Assembly (NCBI GenBank): GCA_018401755.1
Contig: JAGYKJ010000002.1
Location: 62,001 to 126,000, forward strand
Reading direction: 5' to 3'
From: Litorivicinus sp.
Lineage (GTDB): Bacteria > Pseudomonadota > Gammaproteobacteria > Pseudomonadales > Litorivicinaceae
Length of the DNA stretch: 64,000 nt
Shown here: piece by piece, positions 38,319-46,385 of the stretch
Layout of the letters: each line of letters begins with the position of its first letter
Numbering within the stretch: the stretch's first letter is position 1
The notes under the pieces: generated by a model
What the model was told of the DNA's origin: nothing
Database searches by the model: none
The model's input: the letters and a program-made list of their open reading frames with translations, nothing else
Made by a program: the position numbers and the translations under genes

Positions 38319-39287
38319 TTAGATGGTTTGCTTCTTCATATTGATTAATCCTTGTAATATGCCGCGCCATTCGACGATTCGTTTTTCCCAAGTCCAAAAT
38401 CTCTTGAAGTATTGCTGTTGGTGAAATAAGTGCTCTTGATTGATTGGATCCCAGTAGTGAGCGATAGCTTTTTCAAGACCGTAGGCATAGGAATATTTTA
38501 ACGATTTGTAGTTTCTCGAAAACTGCACGAAATTTGCGTATGGTCCACAGGTCTCAGGCAGCGCGCCATAGTTTGTCACGAGCATACTCAGTCCTGACAG
38601 ACCAGCTTCAATGGCACTGACACAGGAGGTCTCAGCCCAGATGCATGGGTATGCAAATATGTGTGCGGTGCGCATACTGTCCCTGACTTCTTGATTAGGT
38701 ACGTAGCCCCGACAAGTGACACCCCGCATCTGTGATGCTCGATCAAATAACTCCGTGAAGCGGTGCTTATTTTCACGGTGAAACGTTGACCCATAGATTT
38801 CTGTTGAGGAGAAGATCTCAAGTTCAACCTCATCGTTGTCTAATAAGTTCAAAGCTATCGATGAGTAACTCGAGTCCTCGCCATGGGGTACTCACATAAA
38901 TAAGCTTAATCTTTTTACCCCGCATGTTGGCAAGGTTCTAGATTTTCCTCAATCGCATTCTGAATCACCACACAGTTATGTATTGGTAAGTCAAAATGCT
39001 CTAAATATCTTTGGAACTGCCAATGTGATACAAAAACAATGAGATCATATTGTTCCATATATTCTTTAGAGCGAAATCTGGAGACTGCAGGTTGATCCAC
39101 ATCATGGTGATTCCATAATATATTTATTTTACTGGGGATGATGCTTTTGAGGGCTCGTTTCGCTGATGATCAGGTTAATTCTATCTTGATCGATCTGGTT
39201 AAAATTCAGCTTACGCCGTAGGTTAGCCTCAACAACCTGCGTCCCTCCGGCTGGGGGCCAAAAATTCTCCGTGGGGGCAGTTGGCAT
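38319..39287 (-). pseudogene. Glycosyltransferase family 4-like, at least three frameshifts
   Basis: Starts at ATG 39287 (GGGAGA upstream): MPTAPTENFWPPAGGTQVVE. Breaks lie near 39110, 38925 and 38850. Joined pieces read INILWNHHDVDQPAVSRF, IVFVSHWQFQRYLEHFDLPI, IKLIYVSTPWRGLELLIDAL, and then the C-terminal frame with FAYPCIWAETSCVSAIEAGL and LVTNYGALPETCG. This is the GT-B pattern in which the E of ETSC and the Gly/Ala-rich turn bind the nucleotide sugar. About 320 aa if repaired. It probably adds a sugar to a glycan; the substrate is unknown. It follows the UDP-glucuronate decarboxylase gene directly. Confidence 0.72.
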
Positions 39288-39358
39288 GTTTTCTCCCGAG
39301 GCTTCCTAGTTCACCAAAATGTCGAATTACGCGATCATCAAGATACTACAGTACCGCA

Positions 39359-40325
39359 TTAGGCAGCGATTTCGAGGCCGCCAACTGCGCTGTGTTTTGC
39401 AAAATAGCGAATCGTCGATTGAAGCCCTGTGAGCAAAGGGGTGCTTGGATTCCAGTTAAGCAGGGTCTGTGCCAAAGTGATATCGGGTTTCCGTTGCATT
39501 GGATCGTCTTGCGGCCTTTCTGAGTGTCGCCGGATAATTTTGGTGTCGGTTAATGCGCCAATGTATTCTGCAAGTAGATTGATGGTCACTTCCGTTGGGT
39601 TACCTAGATTGCATGGTCCTTGGAAAGTAGACGGTCCCTGCATAAATCTGAGAATCCCGTCGACAAGATCCGTGACGTAGCAGAATGACCTCGTTTGTTC
39701 GCCGGTGCCAAATATAGAAATTGGTTTGCCCGATAACGCCTGAGTGATGAAATTACTGACGACACGTCCGTCGTTGGGATGCATAAATGGGCCATAGGTA
39801 TTGAAGATTCGAGCCAGGCGTATATCTACGCTCATACTGTGCTGCATATTCACGAAAAATTGTCTCGGCGCACCGCTTCCCCTCGTCATAGCATGCCCTC
39901 GGGCCGAAACTATTAACGTTACCTAGGTATGTTTCCGGCTGAGGATGTACCTGGGGATCCCCGTATATCTCGCTAGTCGACGCTTGGAATACCTTCGCTC
40001 CACAGCGTCTTGCCAGTTCAAGAACGTTGATAGCGCCCATCACGTTTGTGTTAATTGTCATTACGGGGTCGCGCTGATAGTGGACCGGTGACGCGGGGCA
40101 CGCCAAATTGTAGATTTCTTCGAAATCATCCATACCAGAGAGCGGATACCGCACATCGTGATGTATAAACTCGTATCTTGGATGCGTTTTGTAGAGGAGC
40201 GCATGGCTGGGGTCTGATGTGTAGTGGTTGTCGATAGACACTACGCTATCGCCTCGGTCTAACAATCGAGGCACTAAGTGTGTGCCGATGAAACCACATC
40301 CTCCGGTGACAAGTATCCGTGCCAT
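39359..40325 (-). CDS. UDP-glucuronate decarboxylase (UDP-xylose synthase type), one frameshift
   Basis: The N-terminal frame has the NAD-binding motif TGGCGFIGTHL, IYNLACPASPVHYQRDPV, FQASTSEIYGDP, and the catalytic YxxxK in PRACYDEGKRCAET. Near 39842 the frame shifts and continues with RLARIFNTYGPFMHPNDGRV, GEQTRSFCYVTDLVDGI and the family signature NPTEVTINLLAEYIG. About 320 aa if repaired. This short-chain dehydrogenase family converts UDP-glucuronate to UDP-xylose. GGGAG precedes the ATG and a sigma-28 promoter stands at 40354-40380, which links the enzyme to late flagellar expression. Confidence 0.85.
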
Positions 40326-40353
40326 AATTCTGCTCCCTGTTTGCTCAAGGATT

Positions 40354-40380
40354 GAATCGGCATAAATGGGATTCTCTTTA
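40354..40380 (-). promoter_or_regulatory. Sigma-28-type promoter for the UDP-glucuronate decarboxylase gene
   Basis: The minus strand reads TAAAGAGA, 11 bases, GCCGATTC, 29 bases before the ATG. The -10 box equals that of flgM; the -35 keeps TAAAG. Confidence 0.68.
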
Positions 40381-40384
40381 GCAG

Positions 40385-40413
40385 ATAGGGCTACCCAAAT
40401 GAGATAGCCCTAT
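40385..40413 (-). terminator. Hairpin after flagellin (40438-41217)
   Basis: ATAGGGCTA pairs with TAGCCCTAT (9 base pairs, 11-base loop) between the flagellin stop and the next promoter. There is no clear T run, so termination is possible but not certain. Confidence 0.5.
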
Positions 40414-40437
40414 TCGAAAGAGATCGGCGTTTGTGTT

Positions 40438-41217
40438 TTACTGGAGGAGCGTCATCACATATTGCGAGCTTGCGTTAGCCTGCGCCAGCATTGCTGCTCC
40501 GGCCTGCTGTAACACTTGGCCTTTTGCGACGGCAGCACTTTCTGCGGCGTAATCTGTATCATTGATACGCGAATGCGCTGCAGATGTATTTGCGGACAGA
40601 ATTGATAAATTATTGATTTTATATTCAAAGCGATTCATGAATGACGCGAGCGTGCCCCGAGCTGATGCGATAGAATCAATGGCTGTGCCAATTTCCGTAA
40701 TGGTGCTCGCGTTCGTGAGAGATCCTGCGGCTAAAAATGTTGGAACCGTGTAGGTCTCTGTTGTCCCGTCGAATTCTTGAGCAACCACCACCGCTCTGCC
40801 TGATACGCTCGTTGTATTGAACTTCGTGTTGGTTGCAATCGCGCCTATCTCAGTCATTAGTTGGTCAATTTCATTGGTAATGTTTGTCACGTCTGTCGCT
40901 GTGTAGGTTGTCGCATTCGCTTTCTGAACTGAGAGTTCATAAATACGTGACAACATGTTTTCAACTTCGACAAGAGCCCCGTCAGCCACCTGCATCAACG
41001 AGTGAGCGTCTTCAACATTTCTCATGGCCATATCGGCGCCCCTAATTTGGGACATTAGTCGCATTGAAATCCCGGCCCCAGCCGCATCATCTGCTGCAGA
41101 GTTAATTCGACTACCCGAAGCAAGGCGTTCCATTGCTGTCTCAAGGCCATCTCGAGTCTTTCTAACATGATGCGCCGCCATTAAGGCTGGCACGTTAGTG
41201 TTGATAACGATGCTCAT
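40438..41217 (-). CDS. Short flagellin (259 aa), intact
   Basis: From ATG 41217: INTNVPALMAAHHVRKTRDG, MRLMSQIRGADMAMRNVEDA, and the C-terminus KGQVLQQAGAAMLAQANASS, ending VMTLLQ. About 60 central residues (EFDGTTETYTVPTFLAAG) replace the usual D2/D3. It is bracketed by a sigma-28 promoter and a hairpin, so it is probably a single-gene unit inside the sugar-gene block. Intact while flanking genes are broken. Confidence 0.94.
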   Translation of the reverse strand: MSIVINTNVPALMAAHHVRKTRDGLETAMERLASGSRINSAADDAAGAGISMRLMSQIRGADMAMRNVEDAHSLMQVADGALVEVENMLSRIYELSVQKANATTYTATDVTNITNEIDQLMTEIGAIATNTKFNTTSVSGRAVVVAQEFDGTTETYTVPTFLAAGSLTNASTITEIGTAIDSIASARGTLASFMNRFEYKINNLSILSANTSAAHSRINDTDYAAESAAVAKGQVLQQAGAAMLAQANASSQYVMTLLQ

Positions 41218-41250
41218 TGTGAATCTCCAGATTCTGCCGTCGTGTGGAAT

Positions 41251-41277
41251 AAATCGGCCACTGGTCGGCAAACTTTA
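41251..41277 (-). promoter_or_regulatory. Sigma-28 promoter for flagellin (40438-41217)
   Basis: The minus strand reads TAAAGTTT, 11 bases, GCCGATTT, 34 bases before the ATG. Confidence 0.85.
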
Positions 41278-41350
41278 GCCGGATTTATACGAGCAAATGC
41301 TTGAGATCCTCCTCTCGCGCAAAGGGACCCAAAATACTTCTGTGATCTAC

Positions 41351-41387
41351 AAGCAGAGGTTCTACCTTTTATGCCGGACCTCTGCTT
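41351..41387 (-). terminator. Hairpin at the end of the upstream sugar-gene block
   Basis: AAGCAGAGGT pairs perfectly with ACCTCTGCTT (10 base pairs, 17-base loop), between the glycosyltransferase ending at 41474 and the flagellin promoter. There is no strong T run. Confidence 0.45.
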
Positions 41388-41473
41388 GAGACTCACTCCT
41401 GCCCGCTGACATCTGGAAGCTATATGACACGCCTATCGCTCATGCAACGCCTGTTTATGGCGATCGAGAAGTT

Positions 41474-42353
41474 CTAATTGGCAGGGTAGTCGTGTAAAAG
41501 ATTCTGCGCTGCCTTTTGAGTGGCATCATTATTCGTATATAACTGATGCAAGAGCTGACGTTGCTTTTTGCATGCGGATGTAATTTCAAATCCAACTGCA
41601 TTAGCGCGAATGATTTCAAAGTCTCTATTGATTTCCGCCTCGTTTTTACGTGATGTACACCCCAACCAAAACGCAGCTCTCTGGTACTCAGTTTATCTAA
41701 AATCTGTGTCTTCCGTTTAATCATGTGCACGTTCCATGGCGCATAGCCAAAGTGTGAAAGACCATCAGCTCTAATACCCTGAAATGGCTGTCTGGGTGAA
41801 ATGACTGGTGCCGCCCAGAGGTGGTACATGCCTGTAGCACAACGATGAAAAAACGATTTCGGTATGGAGACGCCGGGAGCCCAAGGGAAACTCTGTTCGT
41901 TGAATTCCAAGAATTTCGCTATCATCAATGCCCCAATGTTTTTAGCTCTGTGGTAAGGAGCAGATCCTTTTAGGCTTCTATTTCAGGATGATTGTCGATA
42001 ACAAGGATCCCAGAGGCTGAGCATCCTTCTCGACCACTCTCGCTTCAAGCTGGATTCGATGTCACTTAAGGACATTGCTGGCATCAGGAATTCAGTAACA
42101 TTAAGACAATTTCCACCCTAGCAGATCTTTCTCATAAGTCATCACCTCGAAGTCTGTTAAATATGGGTCAAAGTGATTTAGTTGACTGCGAACCAATCGC
42201 CAATGAGGCACTGCCTCCCGGCTATAATATCACCAGAATCATCGGTCGATCCATGATCGATCATTATTCCAAAATCGAATAATTTCGAATGGTGTTTCAA
42301 CCACCAAGGCAACAAGTAGGCCTCGTTAAAAAATGGCAAATTACGCTACGCAT
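41474..42353 (-). pseudogene. Family 2-type glycosyltransferase, several frameshifts
   Basis: No long frame exists, but joined pieces read NLPFFNEAYLLPWWLKHHSK, then LFDFGIMIDHGSTDDSGDII, the start of a GT2-like transferase in which the NE and the Asp-rich turn bind the donor. Next come SQLNHFDPYLTDFEVMTYEK, a 41.5-41.9 kb stretch (FRADGLSHFGYAPW-type, then KRKTQILDKLSTRELRFGWG), and a C-terminus ending LLHDYPAN at 41474. At least three indels separate them. Nothing else was seen in the 1.9 kb from 41.4 to 43.3 kb besides this and the next gene. Substrate unknown. Confidence 0.6.
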
Positions 42354-42374
42354 GTCGTGGATTCCACCGCCGTT

Positions 42375-43605
42375 TCACATTTGTTCCATTTTAGGGAAAT
42401 AAGAATAAAATATTGACCCTTGTGGAACACCAATGTGATTCAGTTTGGCGATGATCTCTGCTTTGAAATTCCAGGCCGTTATAATGAAGAAGGTAGGTTG
42501 AGTGAGCTCTCCGCAAACATTAAGAGATTCAATCTTAACATCGATGCCAGGCGGGTATGAACCGATTTTTAGACTACTTTCATCAAGGAATCGATCTGGC
42601 CGGATCCCACAAGCATTGATAACAGTCATAGCCTTGGCTGCCGCCCAACGAACACAATGCCGAATCCCTGTAGCCGACGATGGACTACTTCTTCTCTAAG
42701 TTCCAGCAATATTTCTTTTACGCGAACACGGAATTTATCGTAAGTTTGCCAGTGAAATAATCCAATTGAAGATTCGTAATTCACGAGATCCTCGTCTATC
42801 CGAAATTCGGTATCGTCAAAAGCACGTAATAAGGAATTCATTGGTCGCGCATTTTGATGGCACAGAACAGAGGGGGCTATCTCCATGTATCTTAAATAAA
42901 AGGTATGGGCTAACTTCAAACCTACTGATTCTGCAAGCCTACTAATTGATTTAGTGTTGAAAAATGAAATATGCCTCATGATAGCAAGTATCGAACTCGT
43001 TATTGCTAAACATTCTTGCCTGCGAAGTCTGGATCAGCACAACTCCTCCTCGCTTAAGTTTTTCGCTGCACGCTTTCAAGAATATTTTGGTTCATCCACA
43101 TGCGCTAAAACGTTCATACATACGATAGCGTCAAACTTGTGTCGTATCTTGTAACTTGCGTCTGGCCAATATCCTTGAATGATAGGGATGCTATTCATTA
43201 TTGCCTTTTTCACAATATTTTCCGCTGGATCCATTCCATGCAGTCAATGCCCACTCTTCGCATTTCTACAAGTAGGCTTCCGTCATTAGAGGCTAGCTCT
43301 AAAACCCTGCCTTTCGGCGGTAGGATAGTTAGCAGTGATTCGGAGAACGCCTTGAAAAATCGACGGAGGGTATCCGAGGTGCCGCTAACATACCTGTAAT
43401 TTGAGAATATTTTTCTCCGATCGACACAAAATGTTAACTGAGCGTGCCAACAGTCCGCGCATATGTTTAGTGCGAGCGGATATTCCTCTCGGGAAGTTTA
43501 ACATTTTCTAAAATTGTTTGCGGGTGGCTGGGTTCCAAGGGGTCTAGGATGGTCCTTAAATTGGCCGAACCTGCAACATAGGCATTTTTGCAGGAAACGG
43601 TTCAT
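42375..43605 (-). pseudogene. Sugar C-methyltransferase-like (zinc-binding N-terminus), several frameshifts
   Basis: Starts at ATG 43605 with GGAG upstream. Pieces in order are a Cys-rich N-terminus (KCLCC), EEYPLALNICADCWHAQL, YVSGTSDTLRRFFKAFSESL, a SAM-binding region LLTILPPKGRVLELASNDGS, FDAIVCMNVLAHVDEPKYS, MRHISFFNTKSISRLAESVG, and the C-terminal domain with FFIITAWNFKAEIIAKLNHI. This order matches C-methyltransferases that act on nucleotide keto-sugars. At least four indels break it. It implies a branched deoxysugar in the glycan, if functional. Confidence 0.65.
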
Positions 43606-43799
43606 ACAGATCTCCGTATATTCGAATTATAGTGGTCTATAAAATCATGGCATCTCTGATCAAAAGAAATATGCACAAGATCGTTCTTGCAAAGAGCTTG
43701 CATCCGAGAGGTATTCATAGTGAAACTATATCGAATCAGTGGACTCTTGGTCTACCACGGTCGCCCCCCATACCCTCGCGATATTAAAATGCTAAGTCA

Positions 43800-44522
43800 C
43801 TAATGGTCGAGGACAGACTTCCGACGATTAAAGATACTGGTGCTTGGTCGGTAAGCAGGAGCTTCTTTACCAAAACCCAAGAGATCGTCGAGATATAAAA
43901 TCGTGCGCCAAGAATTGCTATTCCTTAAATTCACATAACCGCGCTCTGAGGCAGAAATATTCATCGCATTAAAACAAGCTCCGGTCTCAGGTTCGACTAT
44001 AGCCAGAAACGGTTCCCAGGCGAAGCGTGTAGAAGTTTGACAGAAAGTTGTTGGCAAGATAGTCAAAGCGAATTTTGAAGCATCATATGCATTTGAGACT
44101 GACTTGTAATTATAGTTCCTTCATCGGCCGGCTCCATGTGCAAATTTTTGTTGAATAGATGGATCCTGCTGAGGCATAAATTAGTTTGGTACCAGGTTTA
44201 AGCTGCTTTGCGAAGAAGGATAATAAATTAAGACAGTTATTAAGTAATGCGCCTTGAGGGTCTCCTACAGATCGAGAGCACGCTTGAGTGACTGCAAACC
44301 AAAGCACACTATCAAAATTCTTAAGATATTTGCTTTGTAATTCATTGTAGTTTCTTTTATAATTTCGATGTTAGTGGATTTCTCATCTAGCCTATCGACG
44401 ATAGTGACGGGCCACCCTTCTTTTTTGAGCTGACCATAAATATAGGATCCAATATACCCGCACCCGCCAACTAATAGAATTTTTCGAAGCGCAGTTTCTT
44501 CTGGGGGAGCTTTGAATTTCAC
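43800..44522 (-). pseudogene. NAD-dependent sugar epimerase/dehydratase, several frameshifts
   Basis: Starts at ATG 44522. The first piece carries the Rossmann motif LLVGGCGYIGSYIYGQLKKE. The next has VTQACSRSVGDPQGALLNNC and LIYASAGSIYST, and a third NAMNISASERGYVNLRNSNS followed by WRTILYLDDL, the usual late motif of these enzymes. Breaks lie near 44280 and between 44070 and 44130. The exact reaction cannot be told. The 195 bases from 43606 to 43799 may hold the C-terminal end; nothing clear was seen there. Confidence 0.62.
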
Positions 44523-44576
44523 AAGTTATACCTATCTCCATGATAATTCTTCGGTAAGAATTTTTAACCCAAGCAA

Positions 44577-45150
44577 TCAATGAAACATTTTAAATTTGTT
44601 TTTTATCATTTCAACGTACATGCTATCAACTGCGCGTGGCAGTCGACAAATATCACCAAGAGAAAAACCTTTGTCCTTAATAAGGTCTTTACCGTAGTCC
44701 GAAAGAATAAATTCTAACTTACCGGTGATAAGTTTATAGTCAAACCAATTGAGATACCATGCCCATTGATCATAGTAGATCCAAGAGTTTTCGTTAAAAG
44801 CTCTAACGTGTGTTGGATCTTGCCAAGCCCCTAAGGGATAGATCATAGGGTACATGGATCTTAAGAATTCCGTGGACTTTTAATAGTGATTTAAGGTTTG
44901 ACATTGTTGTGACTAGGTCGGCGACATGCTCCGAGCACGTCAAATACGAGGATTTCATCAGCGATACCGGTGTAAGGGCCATTGGACCAAGCCTAGTATA
45001 GAAAATTTCCGTTGGAAGATCTTTTGATATATCGGCAACAATATCAGGGTTCGTGAACGCTTGAATGTCAACGTTCAAACATTCTTCCCGAAATCTTTGC
45101 CAGACCTGATGTTTATGATCATTATTGTGCCTCTGAAAATAAATTTGCAA
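44577..45150 (-). pseudogene. SAM-dependent methyltransferase-like, frameshifted
   Basis: Two overlapping frames meet near 44850. The upstream piece has ECLNVDIQAFTNPDIVADIS (a motif I pattern LNVD), YLTCSEHVADLVTTMSNLKS and GILKIHVPYDLS. The downstream piece has LGAWQDPTHVRAFNENSWIY. Together they match class I methyltransferases often found in polysaccharide clusters. The start is unclear because the region 45150-45360 is also broken. Substrate unknown. Confidence 0.55.
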
Positions 45151-45159
45151 AATCGGGCC

Positions 45160-46220
45160 TATGGATTTTGATCCAAGCCATTGCGTCTTGATGAAGCTTT
45201 TGATGGTTTTGCCCGGACTGTTTGTGAGGCCAAAGTGATGACGGTATGCGGTAGATACGGAAATGGCGTAACCCTATACTATCCATATCTAAACACTGGA
45301 TGTCATCGGAGTACCAATTAATAGGCGGAAATCAATCCAGCAGTCGAGGAGCAATCAGTCCTAATACTGGGGAGATAACTGGGACTTGAAAGACTTTTCC
45401 TCCGATTCGAATTTTAACCCATTAAAGCACGACTGTTCCCAGTTATAGCGAATATTCTGATGTAGCCTAATATAGTTAGACCTTGCAGCCAACCACCCAA
45501 GCTCGAAGTCTGAGTCTATCAAATGTTTGGCAATCAAATAATCATTATACATCTTAATTATAGTATCTTTTCAGAAACTATATCATCGTTCATTCAACAT
45601 CAAATACTTCGGGGTAAGCCTCCTAGCCATAGAAACAAGTTGATTGTAGGCGTCGCTAAAATTATCGGAGTTATTTACCATTAAAAATGTATTTCGGATT
45701 GGGATATGAGAGGGCATTTCATTCAGAGGGACGCTTATGATGAGTGTTATATTCGGATTGAAAATACTTAGTGATGTGAGGAGCAATTCGAGATTCGACT
45801 TCGATAGTGATGCGACCAAAAATATAGTGTTTTCATCACTTGGCCCTCCTGATGGGATTACATTTGTCTTGTATACTACCTTCTCATGGCTACCGTCCAT
45901 TTCTAAGTTCTCCTAGTTCCACACCATAGTAGCTGGGTATGATAGGCAATCCAGGCGCCTCGAGATATTTAGAGACCTCTTTGTTTTGCCACTGAATTTT
46001 GCACATTGGTTCTTGGCTCACTAATTCGAAAGTTATGCGGATTCCAGATGTCTTAACTCCCGGTTCTGGAGTTCTCATACGATTTGCGCGGTCAAACCAA
46101 ATGCCAGCACTTTGCTTCGCGCGAAGGATTAGCGCGAAGGATTTGTCGGGCTGTCACATCCGTTGTTATTGAGCGCGCAACATGAAATGTTGTCGTACTC
46201 ACTATGCTGTCAAAACTCAT
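45160..46220 (-). pseudogene. Unrecognised protein, possibly glycosyltransferase-like, broken by a 13-bp duplication and further indels
   Basis: Starts at ATG 46220 with GAGGAAAG upstream. After MSFDSIVSTTTFHVARSITT the frame is broken by a tandem 13-base duplication (46119-46144); removing one copy joins it to GIWFDRANRMRTPEPGVKTS and the beta-rich piece ending near 45890. Further pieces (FLVASLSKSNLELLLTSLSI; DFELGWLAARSNYIRLHQNI; IGLRHFRIYRIPSSLWPHK) follow in other frames to about 45160. I do not recognise the family; the middle looks like a Rossmann-type nucleotide-sugar fold. It is the first gene of the minus-strand sugar block and has a sigma-54-type promoter. Confidence 0.45.
46119..46144. 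repeat. 13-bp tandem duplication (GCGCGAAGGATTA unit)
   Basis: GCGCGAAGGATT occurs at 46119-46130 and again at 46132-46143. Deleting one 13-base unit restores the reading frame of the minus-strand gene, so this is a recent frame-breaking duplication or an assembly error. Confidence 0.8.
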
Positions 46221-46259
46221 GGTCTGCTTTCCTCGATCTCGTGGGTCGCACCAGGGGCT

Positions 46260-46275
46260 AGCATTAATGATGCCA
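46260..46275 (-). promoter_or_regulatory. Sigma-54-type promoter for the sugar-gene block
   Basis: The minus strand reads TGGCATCATTAATGCT, GG and GC 12 bases apart, the same TGGCAT hexamer as before flhA, flgP and the large flagellin. Predicted start near 46250, 30 bases before ATG 46220. Confidence 0.65.
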
Positions 46276-46385
46276 GCTTTACGGGTCAGTCTCAGAGCCT
46301 TTGCTCGGGTTCATTTGGAGCTTGTTTATCTATTATTTGCCCATACACTGTAAACCGATAAGACGTACCGAATGGAGACGTAATT

